This document shows, one piece after another, positions 20,121 to 30,869 of a stretch of DNA of 64,000 nucleotides. Position 1 is the stretch's first letter. Each line of letters starts with the position of its first letter. The DNA comes from Diphasiastrum complanatum (Eukaryota > Streptophyta > Lycopodiopsida > Lycopodiales > Lycopodiaceae). A model generated the notes under the pieces. The model saw only the letters and a list, made by a program, of their open reading frames with translations. It had not been told where the DNA came from and did not search any database. The stretch covers positions 52,348,728 through 52,412,727 of the forward strand of contig CM055098.1 of NCBI GenBank assembly GCA_029204225.1, written 5' to 3'. The position numbers and the translations under genes were made by a program.

Positions 20121-22235
20121 CTAAACATCATGCCAAGCCATGGATTCCAAGGCATTTTGTGCACTTGAAGATACATCAATTAAAATATTAAGTGCATAAA
20201 TAATGTTGCCAAAGACAACTTGTCTTGCTTGATCCATATGATTGAGTCTAGATGGCTCCATCTTGATACTCAAGATTCTTCTTGGAGTCCTCGGGTCTTG
20301 AGCTTGATCCTCCACTTGACTTGACTCCAAAACATCAATGAATTGAATAAGGTGTTGATCCAAAGGTGCTTCTTCAAGTTTACAAATCTTCCACTCTTGA
20401 AAGATCACATTTCCACCATTGACAAATTCTTTGGTCAAAAACAAGTAGATTCTACAATCTCTACTTGAAGAGCAAAACACTACCATTATTCCTATCATTG
20501 AAATAGGATAATCTTTGGTCCTTACATTGGAATGATCATGCACAAAGCATGTGAACACAAAGATTTCCAAAGCAAATGATCTTTCATCTTTTATGACTCT
20601 ATTCAAACTATTACAAAAATAGTTATCCAATGAAATTGCTTTATCAACAACAAATGTAGATTTCAAAACAGCCCATTTCATTGTCTTGTCATACAAAGTA
20701 ATAAACACCATGAATCTTAAAGGTAAGAAACAAGTCACCTCATGTCTACTACTGCTTTCCAAAAAGTATTCAAAGATAGTAGACTCTCCAATGCTCACCA
20801 CCCTTGCAAGATGCACACTTGAATGGACAATTTGCATGCAATTTGATGACTCGGCCATTGTCATTGAGGACTCCCTTGGAACTCTCATGCTTTGAGGCTG
20901 ATCCTCAAGATCTTCCTCCTTTTGATGCTCCTCCTCGATGCAAGCAAGATCACACTTTGCCAAGATCTCCTCTTGAGTGATCTCCTCCTTTGCCAAGTTC
21001 ATTCTTTCAAAAGCAACACTAGCTTCCAACTTAAACAATCTTCCATGTTTAAATCCATTTGCAATGCAAACATCATTCTTCAAGATGAAACAAACACCAT
21101 GCTTAAAGTGGACATCCAAACCACTTTCTAAGAGTAAACCAACACTAAGCATGTTCTTGGCGATTGATGGTACATAAAGGACATTTTCTAGATCCATGCA
21201 TTTTGAGGATTCTAGACACAAAGAGATGGTACCAACACCATCTATCCTACACTCTTCATCGTTTGCAGTAAAGACAAACTTTTTAGCAGCATTGAAAGAG
21301 TGTAAGTTTGAGAAAAAGTCCTTTTCACAAGACATGTGGGAGCTAGTCCCATTGTCGATCCACCAATTGTCTCTTGAATTGCTATTGCTTGTTGGTGAGG
21401 ATGTAGATGCCATCAAGAATACATCTACTTCATCATCCTCCTCCTCCTTTACAAGGTTTCCTTGTGTGTCCTCCTCCACTTGTGCTCTTAGCCTCTTGTA
21501 GCATTCAGATGCATAATGCCCCTTCCTTCCACAAAAGAAGCATTTTTGCTTTGACTTGTCCTTTGAGCTTGATGCATCATCCTCTTCTTTGGCCTCCTTT
21601 GAATGCTTCTTCTTTCCATTGGTCTTCTTTTTGCCCTTGACTGAGAAATTGGCTTTCTCATCACCATCCTGCAAAGACAAGGAACTCATCCTAGATTTTG
21701 CATGGAGCATCCTACACTCTTCAGCCACTAATACACTGTGAAGTTTTTCTATAGTTGGCAAAGTGTCTTGGATGGCAAAACTTTGGACCAAATTTGCAAA
21801 GTCATCTCCTAGACCATTAAGGACAATTTGTACAAGCTCTCCATCATGAATCTTCTCTCCAATGGAAGCCAACTCCCTATTTAGAGACTTGATTTTGAGT
21901 ACATAATCCTGTGCACTCTCCTCACTTCTCCTCATGCTTTGCAAAATTTGATTTCTAAGCATAAGAACTCTAGAAGTGTTGCTAGACTCATAGATTGATT
22001 TTAAAGACTCCCAAGCCTCTTTAGCATTAGTACAAGCTGATACTTCTCTCAACAAATCATTGCTCACATTCATCTTCACACAATGAAGTGCAAGCCTAGA
22101 TCTCTTCTTGTATCTAGCTAACTCCTGTGCACCTAGAGGTTCATCTTCATCTTCAATCAAGAACTCATAAAGGTCTTGGAGCACCAAGAGTGACTCCATT
22201 CTAACCTTCCAAATAGCATAATTTGTAGAATTCAA
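20121..22235 (-). CDS. copia D gag-protease-integrase-derived polyprotein (704 codons)
   Basis: Uninterrupted minus-strand frame. Gag: MNSTNYAIWKVRMESLLVLQ (UBN2 type) to NGLGDDFANLVQSF; knuckle CFFCGRKGHYASEC near residue 235. The protease motif reads WWIDNGTSSHM, where the sister copy has DSGA. After LYVPSIAKNMLSVGLLLESG comes about 240 residues of integrase-derived sequence: QIVHSSVHLARVVSIGE, where relatives have HSDVH, and later EIFVFTCFVHDHSNVRTKDY and CRIYLFLTKEFVNGGNVI. The SDNGGE and NGVAERKN catalytic segments are absent. A one-base loss just upstream (about 22250) puts the normal N-terminal residues (SAGAYLLETSER in the sister copy) out of frame, so the start at 22235 is a fallback. 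Confidence 0.8.
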   Translation of the reverse strand: MNSTNYAIWKVRMESLLVLQDLYEFLIEDEDEPLGAQELARYKKRSRLALHCVKMNVSNDLLREVSACTNAKEAWESLKSIYESSNTSRVLMLRNQILQSMRRSEESAQDYVLKIKSLNRELASIGEKIHDGELVQIVLNGLGDDFANLVQSFAIQDTLPTIEKLHSVLVAEECRMLHAKSRMSSLSLQDGDEKANFSVKGKKKTNGKKKHSKEAKEEDDASSSKDKSKQKCFFCGRKGHYASECYKRLRAQVEEDTQGNLVKEEEDDEVDVFLMASTSSPTSNSNSRDNWWIDNGTSSHMSCEKDFFSNLHSFNAAKKFVFTANDEECRIDGVGTISLCLESSKCMDLENVLYVPSIAKNMLSVGLLLESGLDVHFKHGVCFILKNDVCIANGFKHGRLFKLEASVAFERMNLAKEEITQEEILAKCDLACIEEEHQKEEDLEDQPQSMRVPRESSMTMAESSNCMQIVHSSVHLARVVSIGESTIFEYFLESSSRHEVTCFLPLRFMVFITLYDKTMKWAVLKSTFVVDKAISLDNYFCNSLNRVIKDERSFALEIFVFTCFVHDHSNVRTKDYPISMIGIMVVFCSSSRDCRIYLFLTKEFVNGGNVIFQEWKICKLEEAPLDQHLIQFIDVLESSQVEDQAQDPRTPRRILSIKMEPSRLNHMDQARQVVFGNIIYALNILIDVSSSAQNALESMAWHDV

Positions 22236-22419
22236 CCTCTCACTAGCTTCTAGACGTATGCTCCAGCAGATCCCATCTTACTAGTGACTTCTACAAACAA
22301 GAAATAGATTTGATTGACTTGAAACTCACAAAGGTCTCACACTTGTAGTGTTTCACTCAAATTTGATTTCTAATCCAACAAATGAACTTATAATCACAGT
22401 TCTATCACTCCCTCACAAG

Positions 22420-22431
22420 GCTCTGATACCA
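22420..22431 (-). promoter_or_regulatory. primer binding site left of LTR C1
   Basis: Reverse complement reads tggtatcagagc directly after the LTR end; serves the D-left internal region. Confidence 0.88.
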
Positions 22432-23113
22432 TGTAAAAATTACAGCAAATAAGGATCCTAAAACACTTGAAATGATGAGGGAAACAATAGATTATGATTT
22501 CATAAGATTAGCACAAGTTGAACCATCAAAATCCATCAAAAATCTGTGCTTGAACCTCACTAAATGGCCCAAATCCTTGAAGAAGGCTTCACACGTGTGA
22601 AAGTACGGCCTCCCACAGTCTGAGTACTGTACACCAGACCTACATTCAATCCTATAATCATTAGTAATCACAAGTACTCAAACAATTATGAACATAGAGA
22701 GCAATTGCACCATTATGAGAGAAAAAACATGAAATTGCTTGATTGATTTTGGTGAGATATCATCACCTATATATACATGATCCATCACGGTTTTGGGCAG
22801 GTATGAGTAGCCCTAAACCTATCCCTAATGCTAATTTTGGTGGATCTTTCATCCCTACCAAGTTAGGGTTGGAATCTTGGAGATCCCTCAACAATGCAAA
22901 AATTACCAAAAATAGCTCCTATTTTTTCTCCCTTGTATCTAAGCATAATTTGGACTCATTCCAAAGGTTCTAACACTTAGGTCTACTTGAGAACATCCTT
23001 ATGAATGGAATCCTATGCTATTTGGCACGTGTGACAAGCCACATCATGACCATCTAACTATTTACAAGTCATATGACCAAAACTAGTCAAGCTAGAATTG
23101 TGAATTTTTAACA
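22432..23113 (-). repeat. LTR C1 (family C)
   Basis: 682 bases; minus strand TGTTAAAAATTCAC...GTAATTTTTACA. Flanked on its right by a polypurine tract (3' LTR position) and on its left by a PBS (5' LTR position). Contains CACACGTGTG at 22590-22599 and a TATATATA box at 22768-22775 suited to minus-strand transcription. Confidence 0.93.
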
Positions 23114-24725
23114 CTCCTCCTCACTATCTAGCTTGGTTCAATCATTGCTTTACTAATCACTCCAAGTGATGATCTGAACTTCATAAAAGGTGTCTTTTGA
23201 AGTGGTTTAGTAAGTAGATCAGCTACACATTCATTGCTTGGAACATGCTCCAAAGCAATCTCCTTGGCTTGCACCATTTCTCTCACAAAGTGATGGCATA
23301 TCTCAATGTGCTTAGATCTTGCATGGAAGATTGGGTTAGATGCAAGGTGTTGGGCTGATATATTGTCATTGTAGATGATTGGTGCCTCCTCTGAATCCAT
23401 GATCTTTAGTTCCACCAATAATCTCTTGATCCAAAGTACCTCCTTTGTAGTGGTTGTCAAAGCTTTGTACTCGGCCTCGGTTGAAGATAGAGATATAGTT
23501 TCTTGCTTTTTTTGAAAGCCATGAAACCACACCTTCTCCTATGAAAGTTGAATAGGCACCTGTTGATTTCCTATCTCTCTTGTCCCCTGCAAAATCTGAA
23601 TCACTAAATGCATGAAGGTTAATCACATCTCCTCTATATAGAATCCCAAAATCCAATGTACCCGAGATGTATCTTAGAATCCTCTTAGCCTTTTTCCAAT
23701 GGATATTCAATGGCTTTTGCATGGATTGGCTCAACCTACATACACTAAAGCTAAGATATGGTCTAGTTATAGTGATCCACATTAAGGAACCTATAAGTTG
23801 CCTAAACAAAGTGATGTCCATGAAGGATCTTTCATCATCTTCATTTGGCACTTTTACATCTTGCTCCATTGGTGTGTCAACACTTTTGCATACTTCCATC
23901 TTAAACTTCTTCAAAAGACTTTGAGCATAGTTTACTTGACTTATAAAGATAAAATCAGACCCTCTAAGTACTTCTATGCCTAAGATGAAGTGAAGACACC
24001 CTAGATCTACCATCTTGAACTCTAAGGATAGATCTATCTTGATTTTTTCAATACCATCAACACTATTTCCACTAATGATGATGTCATCTACATAAATGAG
24101 TAAAAGTACAATACCAACATCATCAAACTTAATGTAAAGAGTGGGATCATATTCACTTTGAACAAAAGAAAGTGAAATAAGATAGCAATGTAGTCTTGAA
24201 TTCCAAGATCTCGAGGCTTGCTTCAAGCCATAGATGCTTCTTTGGAGATGGCATACTTTGTTCTCCATTCCATGCTTGATGAACCCTTGTGGCTGCTCCA
24301 TATAGATATCCTCTTCCAAAAAACCATTCAAGAAAGCATTAGAGACATCCATTTGACATAGAATCCATCCAAAATGTGATGCAAGTGCAATGATTAGTCT
24401 TATTGTGACCATCTTGGCCACGGGTGCAAAAGTTTTCTCATAGTCTATCCCTCTCTCTTGAGCATAACCTTTTGCAACTAATCTTGCTTTATGTTTGTTA
24501 ACACTCCCATTTGCATTCAACTTAAGCTTGAAGACCCACTTGCATCCTATTACATTCCTTTGAGGTCTCTCAACAAGCAACCAAGTTTCATTCTCAATCA
24601 AGGCATCATACTCATCCAACATAGCTTTATACCATTCTTTGGAGTTCAATGCATCTTCAACATTAGACGGTTCTTCAAAACTAGATAAAGCATAAGAAGT
24701 GGATGAGATAACCTCAACTTGTCTC
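23114..24725 (-). pseudogene. copia C reverse transcriptase and RNase H
   Basis: Frame 24649-23366: GCKWVFKLKLNANGSVNKHK, VSNAFLNGFLEEDIYMEQPQ, SIYGLKQASRSWNSRL and the intact catalytic LLIYVDDIIISGN. It continues through the connection domain into RNase H (DFAGDKRDRKSTGAYSTF). At about 23508 an A6 has become A7 (SWLSKK then a shifted frame), and the rest of RNase H (QETISLSSTEAEYKALTT...LLTKPLQKTPF) reads in the +1 frame 23532-23128. The polypurine tract gtgaggaggag precedes the LTR. Gag, PR and INT are absent from this copy. The frameshift is shared with the element at 43472-50860. Confidence 0.9.
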
Positions 24726-25389
24726 TAACAAAATCAAATCATAGAATACTAGAAACAATGCACTTGCTTGATTGAAGTAGACAATACTAGTAGAATTGCC
24801 CCTCTTTCTATAAAGAACATTAAAGCTTCCAAATGATCTGATAAAGAGTGAATTTCAGCAACCTAATATACTTCCAAAATCACTTGTAAAAGATCTAAAT
24901 GGAACTTAATGAGGATGCAACACAATCTACTATCCAATCACAAGCAAAAAATGATCAAAATTGATGAAAAATTGATCTAATTTGGTGCATAAGTCAAGCA
25001 ATGGTTGGACTGAACCTAAATCACTTTAGGAGGTGCCTACTACACCTTAGAACAGCCTTTAAGAGTCCCCAAAACTCTGATCTTCCCTCTCCTTGAATGC
25101 TAGAAAGCCTTCTCTATGAAATCACCTCCAAAACTCGCTTAGAAATCAATGCTTGGAGCAAGCAAAACTTGCTATCTTGGTAATGTGAATTGAATTCAAC
25201 TTTGCCTCTGGTTTTAGACACCTAAACACCTGCAAATGAAGTCACAGAACACCAATCTCCAATGTATTTGACTCACTTTGAGTTCTAGAATCAATACTAG
25301 ATGCTAAGATCCAATCTACACAAGATTTAGATCAAAAATTGTGATAAAATTGAATGCAAACCAAGGATTTAGCTCATTTCAGCCTTTAG
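24726..25389 (-). other. leader of copia C
   Basis: Matches the leader of the 43472-50860 element (49497-50166) with few differences. No coding sequence. Confidence 0.85.
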
Positions 25390-25401
25390 GCTCTGATACC
25401 A
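25390..25401 (-). promoter_or_regulatory. primer binding site of copia C
   Basis: Reverse complement tggtatcagagc adjoining LTR C2; initiator Met tRNA type. Confidence 0.9.
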
Positions 25402-26083
25402 TGTAAAAATTACAGCAAATAAGGATCCTAAAACACTTGAAATGATGAGGGAAACAATAGATTATGATTTCATAAGATTAGCACAAGTTGAACCATCAAA
25501 ATCCATCAAAAATCTATGCTTGAACCTCACTAAATGGCCCAAATCCTTGAAGAAGGCTTCACACGTGTGAAAGTACGGCCTCCCACAGTCTGAGTACTGT
25601 ACACCAGACCTACATTCAATCCTATAATCATTAGTAATCACAAGTACTCAAACAATTATGAACATAGAGAGCAATTGCACCATTATGAGAGAAAAAACAT
25701 GAAATTGCTTGATTTATTTTGGTGAGATATCATCACCTATATATACATGATCCATCACGGTTTTGGGCAGGTATGAGTAGCCCTAAACCTATCCCTAATG
25801 CTAATTTTGGTGGATCTTTCATCCCTACCAAGTTAGGGTTGGAATCTTGGAGATCCCTCAACAATGCAAAAATTACCAAAAATAGCTCCTATTTTTTCTC
25901 CCTTGTATCTAAGCATAATTTGGACTCATTCCAAAGGTTCTAACACTTAGGTCTACTTGAGAACATCCTTATGAATGGAATCCTATGCTATTTGGCACGT
26001 GTGACAAGCCACATCATGACCATCTAACTATTTACAAGTCATATGACCAAAACTAGTCAAGCTAGAATTGTGAATTTTTAACA
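25402..26083 (-). repeat. LTR C2 (family C)
   Basis: 682 bases, differing from C1 at very few positions (for example aatctatgc/aatctgtgc and gatttatttt/gattgatttt by eye). Contains CACACGTGTG at 25560-25569. Its right edge cuts into the RNase H region of a plus-strand copia. Confidence 0.93.
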
Positions 26084-26826
26084 CAATGGAGCAAATTGTA
26101 AAAGATACTAATAAAGGTGATGAAATATCCTTTGAGGACATCACACTTTTTAGGAGTCTTGTAGGCTCCTTGATTTGGCTTACCATTACTAGGCCCGATC
26201 TAAGTTTTTGTGTGCACAAATTGAGTCAATTTATGCAAGATCCTAAGATCCATCATTGGAAGATGGCCAAGAGGACTCTAAGATATGTATCTTCATCTTG
26301 TGATTATGGTCTACTCTATAAAAGTGAAGATCTATCCATTATTGGCTACTCGGATTCGGACTTTGCAAGTGACAAGATGGATTGAAGGTCTATTAGTGCA
26401 TACGCTATCTTTCTTGGAGGCAATCTAATATCTTGGCTTTCCAAAATGCAAGATACTATATCTCTCTCTTCATGTGAGGCCGAGTACAAAGCACTCACTA
26501 CAACTACCAAAGAAGTGCTTTGGATCAAGAGGTTATTAATGGAGCTAAAGTGCATCAAGGAGGATGATCTACCAATGATCAAGTGTGATAACATCTCGGC
26601 CCAAGCTCTTGCCAATAATCCCATATTTCATGCAAGAAGCAAGCACATAGAAGTGGCACACCAATTTGTGAGAGAAAAGCTTATTGGAGGAGAAATCTAT
26701 TTGGAGCATGTCAACTCGTCCTCTTGTATTGCCGATCTACTCACCAAGCCTTTGAGCAAAAGTGCTTTCATCAAGCATAGATCTAATCTTGGAGTTATAT
26801 CAAGATCAATGCTCAAATCTTCATAG
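26084..26826 (+). pseudogene. copia A3 RNase H (5' truncated)
   Basis: Starts inside the RT connection domain (MEQIVKDTNKGDEISFEDIT, LVGSLIWLTITRPDLSFC) and runs through RNase H: YSDSDFASDK, NLISWLSKMQDTISLSSCEA, EYKALTTTTKEVLWIKRLL, DNISAQALANNPIFHARSKH and ADLLTKPLSKSAFIKHRSNL. A TGA at 26383-26385 sits where relatives have DRKST. The sequence upstream (rest of RT, INT, PR, gag) is missing, replaced by LTR C2. An aggaggag polypurine tract and a family-A LTR follow at 26845. Confidence 0.88.
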
Positions 26827-26844
26827 ATAATTTTTTAGGAGGAG

Positions 26845-27563
26845 TGTGAAGAATTGAAAAAGATTATCTATGTTAGATATAGGGGTCTTATGTTTTTTAC
26901 ATCAAGCATCTAGGTGTAGGATGTTGATAGGAATAAATTTGACATAGATGGCAAATTATGCATTTCCACTTGTAATGCCACTATTGAGCCAAAATAGAGT
27001 ACAATTAGAGTGTAGACAAGTGTAAAGCTTTTGTTTGATGAATTCCAAGAGGTCCAATAGGATTTAGAGGTGGAACCTTGTGAGGTCCAATAGGAAATTG
27101 AGGTGTGCTTGAATATAGTCCAATAGAATAAAGAGGTGCATGGATCAATGGTCCAATAGGATCAAGAGGTGAAAAAGTATGGTCCAATCATAGTTAAGCA
27201 CAGTGGTAGCTCGTGGATCTACTAGTATCATTGTACTCCTCATTTTGAAGCTAATTGATTTGGTAATTTTATGGATTTTGTGAGTTATTGGATTTCTAGC
27301 TTTCTCTCTCTACCCGAGAGCTCATGATGCTTTTTCTCTCTCTACCTGAAGAGAGCAGCTTGTTTTTACTTAGATTATTTTTTTAATACTTCGCACACGT
27401 GTGAGTGAGAGTTGGAAGTGATTGAATGCATGTAGTAGTGTGTTTTTGCCATAGGATCTAAGATTGATCTTGAATCTCAATCTAGTCTTGATCTTGGTGC
27501 ATCTACACACCTTAGGAGATCACAACTACATGTTGTGGACAATCCACATGTGTGAATTCAACA
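26845..27563 (+). repeat. 3' LTR of copia A3
   Basis: 719 bases from TGTGAAGAATTG to TTCAACA, preceded by the polypurine tract. Closely matches 4515-5236 and carries CACACGTGTG at 27394-27403. Only the right flank (aaata) is available for a TSD, so none can be confirmed. Confidence 0.92.
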
Positions 27564-27722
27564 AAATAGAAATTAGTCATTCACCAAGGAGGCAACTGTG
27601 GGCTTAATTTCCAACAGTCCCCCTGAAGGTCACGGTTGGTGTCTTGGTATCTTCGTCAGGTTCAGCTTGTTGAAGAATTTCTGGTGCTTGATCTTGGCGC
27701 TTTGGTGAAGATGTCTACATAG
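27564..27722 (-). pseudogene. copia K RNase H C-terminus, PPT and LTR start
   Basis: Minus strand reads VDIFTKAPR, a one-base slip, then IKHQKFFNKLNLTKIPRHQP and a stop: the C-terminal end of copia RNase H. It is followed by ttcagggggac (polypurine tract) and an LTR start TGTTGGAAATTAAGCC at 27616. Only about 50 bases of that LTR remain before the A3 LTR, so A3 appears to have inserted into the LTR of K. Confidence 0.72.
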
Positions 27723-28071
27723 ATATGAGCAAAAAGAAAAATATATAGTTTTTAGATCCATACGAAAAAAAATTGTTCCTTTATGACAGTACCATCCATC
27801 TCAATCTTGGAGAGGATGAAAAATAAAAATAATATGGATACTATACATACATGATTGTATCACGAGGATGCCTTTGTTGCTATGAATTTGAATGCTTTAT
27901 GAAAGATCATAACAGATGCGAGTCTTTAGCTTGATATCTAAATTGTGCTCATCTGTAAAACCACTAAAACAGCTGTATTAAATATTTATTATTTGAACTA
28001 TGTCCACCATGGTTGAAATGCTCCTCTTGCTTGCCAATGTGACTTTTCCATGCCTTGTGGTGACCAGATAT
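27723..28071. other. no feature recognised
   Basis: AT-rich, no frame longer than background and no terminal-repeat match. Confidence 0.5.
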
Positions 28072-30540
28072 TTAAGCTCTTATATTCTTTTGCAAAATAG
28101 GTAGCATGGTGTAGAAAGATGTGCTGCAAGCATCAGTAGAAATAAGTAACATTATGAATGAGATTCTTTTTATTAGAAAATTAACAAAGTAATAGAATAG
28201 TACCATGTAATGTGTTATGTGATCTTTTCCCCAACAATCTTGTATAGATCTTACAACTGTGGTGCAATGATTTTGCAAATTACTAATATCTTCTGATGAT
28301 AAGTTTTCCTTTCTGATAACACCAATGAGTGTGTCAAAGTTCTTCCACACGTGTGCCTTTTGTGAGAAATTTCAACTAGTTTGATCAATATTGAGTCAAG
28401 TATTTGTTTATTTGGCAATTGAGGCCAATTCCATATTAGACTTAGACATTTATTTTCTATAGTCATACTAGTCTAAATGCATTTGAGATTACTCATTTTA
28501 GGGTTGGAGGGAAAGCTAGAAAGTCGAGTTACTAGTAGATTCAAATTTGAATAAGGTTCATGGAACCTAGTCACTCTATGTTAGGGTTTTATCATTTTGG
28601 AGGAAACCAGATTTTTGAATATTCATGGATCTGTTATATATAGTTGTACACACGTGAGAGAGTATAAGCAGGAAATTTGAGTCATTTGGCACTTCATGCA
28701 ACAAAGCTCTTGCCAATTTTATAAGCGAATTTTCAACTGTCTCCATTTGCAACCAAGCTTCACGCACACCTTCCTTAGCACTCATAACCACCTGCTTCAC
28801 TCTCATTTCCACTTGTCCACTCCCATTCACTCAAAATCCAGCAGTTTCACTTTGAGTTTTTTTTCCTCTTTGCTAGAAGGTGCATTGTACTCGCAAGCCT
28901 ATGGTGCCTTACCTCATTCATGCTTATACATGGTTCTCTTGGGTTCTACTATCCATTGGTGCATTCTACTTGTGATATCTTGCAATTTTCTGTGTAGAAT
29001 GATTCGTTATTGCTATTTTCGGATTTACATGTGTAAAATATGGTAGGGTACCGTTGTTGTATAAACAGTAGCTTCTATTTATGTTTTTATTCATGTTTGA
29101 TCAAGTTCTATTAGAATTAGCATTGTATTTTGTGTGTAGATGCTGATTTTTCTACATTGGCAAGATTGGTGAATTGCTTGGTTTTGTAACCAAAGATCTT
29201 TTGATGATTTGGATCTGAATTGATCCCAAATATTTCACACATTTTGCATTCGAGTACTTTCTCTATTCTCAAAATCTTGTGTTGCCAAAAAAATATCTTT
29301 CCAAATACCATAAGTGACACTGGATTCTTTGCAAGTGTGATTGGATAAGAATCTCTTTGCTTTAGCACTTCCAATTGATGGCTTATTAGGAACATTTCTT
29401 GATTTTCCAAACAGTTTGTCACTTTTTTCAATTGTGCACATTTCCTTTATGTAGTCATGCTTTTGAAGGATCTTCTTCCAACTTTTTGATAGCTGATTTA
29501 GCCAGAGACTCTGGTTTTGTACTCCAAGCAAATAGAATGTGAAGATAAATAAGTTTCTCAATCACAAGGACCTCAACATGCAATAATGTGCATATACGAA
29601 CATATTTCAATGGAATTGGCAAAACACTTTTCAGAGTTGGATCTTCTATTTCTCTTGTTGGGCCATTGTTTGCTCGTCCCAAGTTCATATCGTAGCAATC
29701 CTTCATGTAGTAAATACAAGAATGTTTTGATGTTGCCCCATGAGAGACATTATACATACATTTTAGTGTTTTGAAATCACCTACAAGGTGCCATTGAATT
29801 TGAAAACATCCATGATTTGTAAGTTTCTGACCCTTGAAATGTCTCTTTATAATTTCGCCATAATTTGTACGCAAAAACATCCATGAGAGAACTTTATGAT
29901 CCTCTTTCAAAACTTGTAGAATAGCAAGTAATGTATGCTACATTAATCATGTATGCAAAAATAGAAATGTACCTAAACAAATTGAATAGAAATATGTCAA
30001 TTGTACCTGGAATGCAGCTATCCACCATATGTGATTTTCTGATTGAACGCTAAATGTGCTATCATCGGTATCTGATATTTTGTTCATCAAAGTGACACAC
30101 CCTTTCCATTTTTTCACCTTTGATGATAAATTCATCTAGTTTCATCACATTAATCAAATTTCCATTGTTTGATATTCATGTAGTTTATAGAATTGAATAA
30201 TGTATTTTAAGACATTTTATCAAGAAAAATATTATTGCAATCGTTGTATTTAAGTTCACCACTTTCAGATTTGTATAAATAATTTATATGAAATGGTTGG
30301 CCAACAACTTTGAACATTCCCTCATTGGAATAATTTCTTGCTAATCTTATTCGATATGGACGAGGAAGATAAGTTTTCTTAATCTTCACTTGAGAGAATG
30401 CTTCTTGAATTATTCTGAAAAATGTGGAATAAGCATTTCTACTAATTCCAGCCTGATCACATGCACCTTGTATCACATTTGCATCCAAATAAGTTTGAAT
30501 CTTACTCAAAACTATCTGTGCACTTTCATTTTTCAAGTTT
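28072..30540 (-). pseudogene. unidentified decayed coding region, possibly transposase-derived
   Basis: Successive minus-strand frames, each about 60-150 codons, look like pieces of one protein. 30207-30536 begins MKNESAQIVLSKIQTYLDAN. 29947-30135 and 29455-29910 follow; the latter contains HLVGDFKTLKCMYNVSHGA, a Cys-X4-Lys-Asp-Cys-like cluster and LPIPLKYVRICTLLHVEVLV. 29235-29561 and 29117-29431 overlap in different frames, and 28072-28350 contains DHITHYMVLFYY. The pattern of a conserved GD..K..C segment followed by a Cys cluster and a His-Tyr segment recalls RNase H-fold transposase-like proteins. I could not name a family. Neighbours are copia relics on both sides. Confidence 0.4.
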
Positions 30541-30869
30541 TGAAATCAGTCTTTGAAATAGTCCTTTGCTACCAAGCATGATCTACAACACACATATCAA
30601 AACCATATGATGTTTAGTCAATAATAAAATTGATAATGCAAATAAAAAAACAAAAATAAATACAAATATATAAATGAAGTAAACAATTTATAATTAAACA
30701 TACTTGAAATGCTCAAATTCTTTACAATACTCTAGAAATAGAGAGAAAGTTCGAGTAGTTACACTCTGATTGAATGTCTGATCAATTCATCATTTGATTC
30801 ATGGATTATCTGATTAACAAATTAACCTTTATACTAATGTGCTATTGAATATGTATACATGGTAGGAGT
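30541..30869. other. AT-rich, no feature recognised
   Basis: Very AT-rich (runs such as aaaaaaacaaaaataaatacaa) with no coding or terminal-repeat signal. Confidence 0.5.

Larger units (their letters stand above)
20033..22431 (-). mobile_element. copia D-left internal region (RT-less), joined to a family-C LTR
   Basis: Minus-strand internal region nearly identical to 57960-60350. From right to left: PBS (22420-22431) next to LTR C1, a shortened leader (22236-22419), gag-protease-integrase-derived ORF, and a stub of RT connection sequence. The leader jumps from cctcacaa straight to ggctctgatacca. In the D element at 57497-61710 about 650 more bases and a different LTR lie here. The element has no LTR of its own family in this copy. 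Confidence 0.8.
22432..26083 (-). mobile_element. copia C deletion derivative (LTR C2 to LTR C1)
   Basis: Reads on the minus strand: 5' LTR 25402-26083, PBS 25390-25401, leader to about 24726, then RT and RNase H, polypurine tract, 3' LTR 22432-23113. Gag, protease and integrase are deleted; the leader joins the RT N-terminus at about 24726. No matching target duplications are found (tacca left, caatg right), because LTR C1 continues into another PBS and internal region on its left. Confidence 0.88.

Noticed and set aside
22743-22973. Repeated 76-codon plus-strand ORF in every family-C LTR
   Set aside because: Conserved only because the LTRs are near-identical; no coding features, and antisense to the element.
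23500-23520. Programmed -1 frameshift at the A7 run in RNase H
   Set aside because: A -1 slip gives a wrong reading; +1 would be required, and related families are in frame with A6. A shared mutation is simpler.
22432-26083. Matching target duplications for C1-C2
   Set aside because: Left flank tacca and right flank caatg do not match; the left side is a PBS of another internal region.
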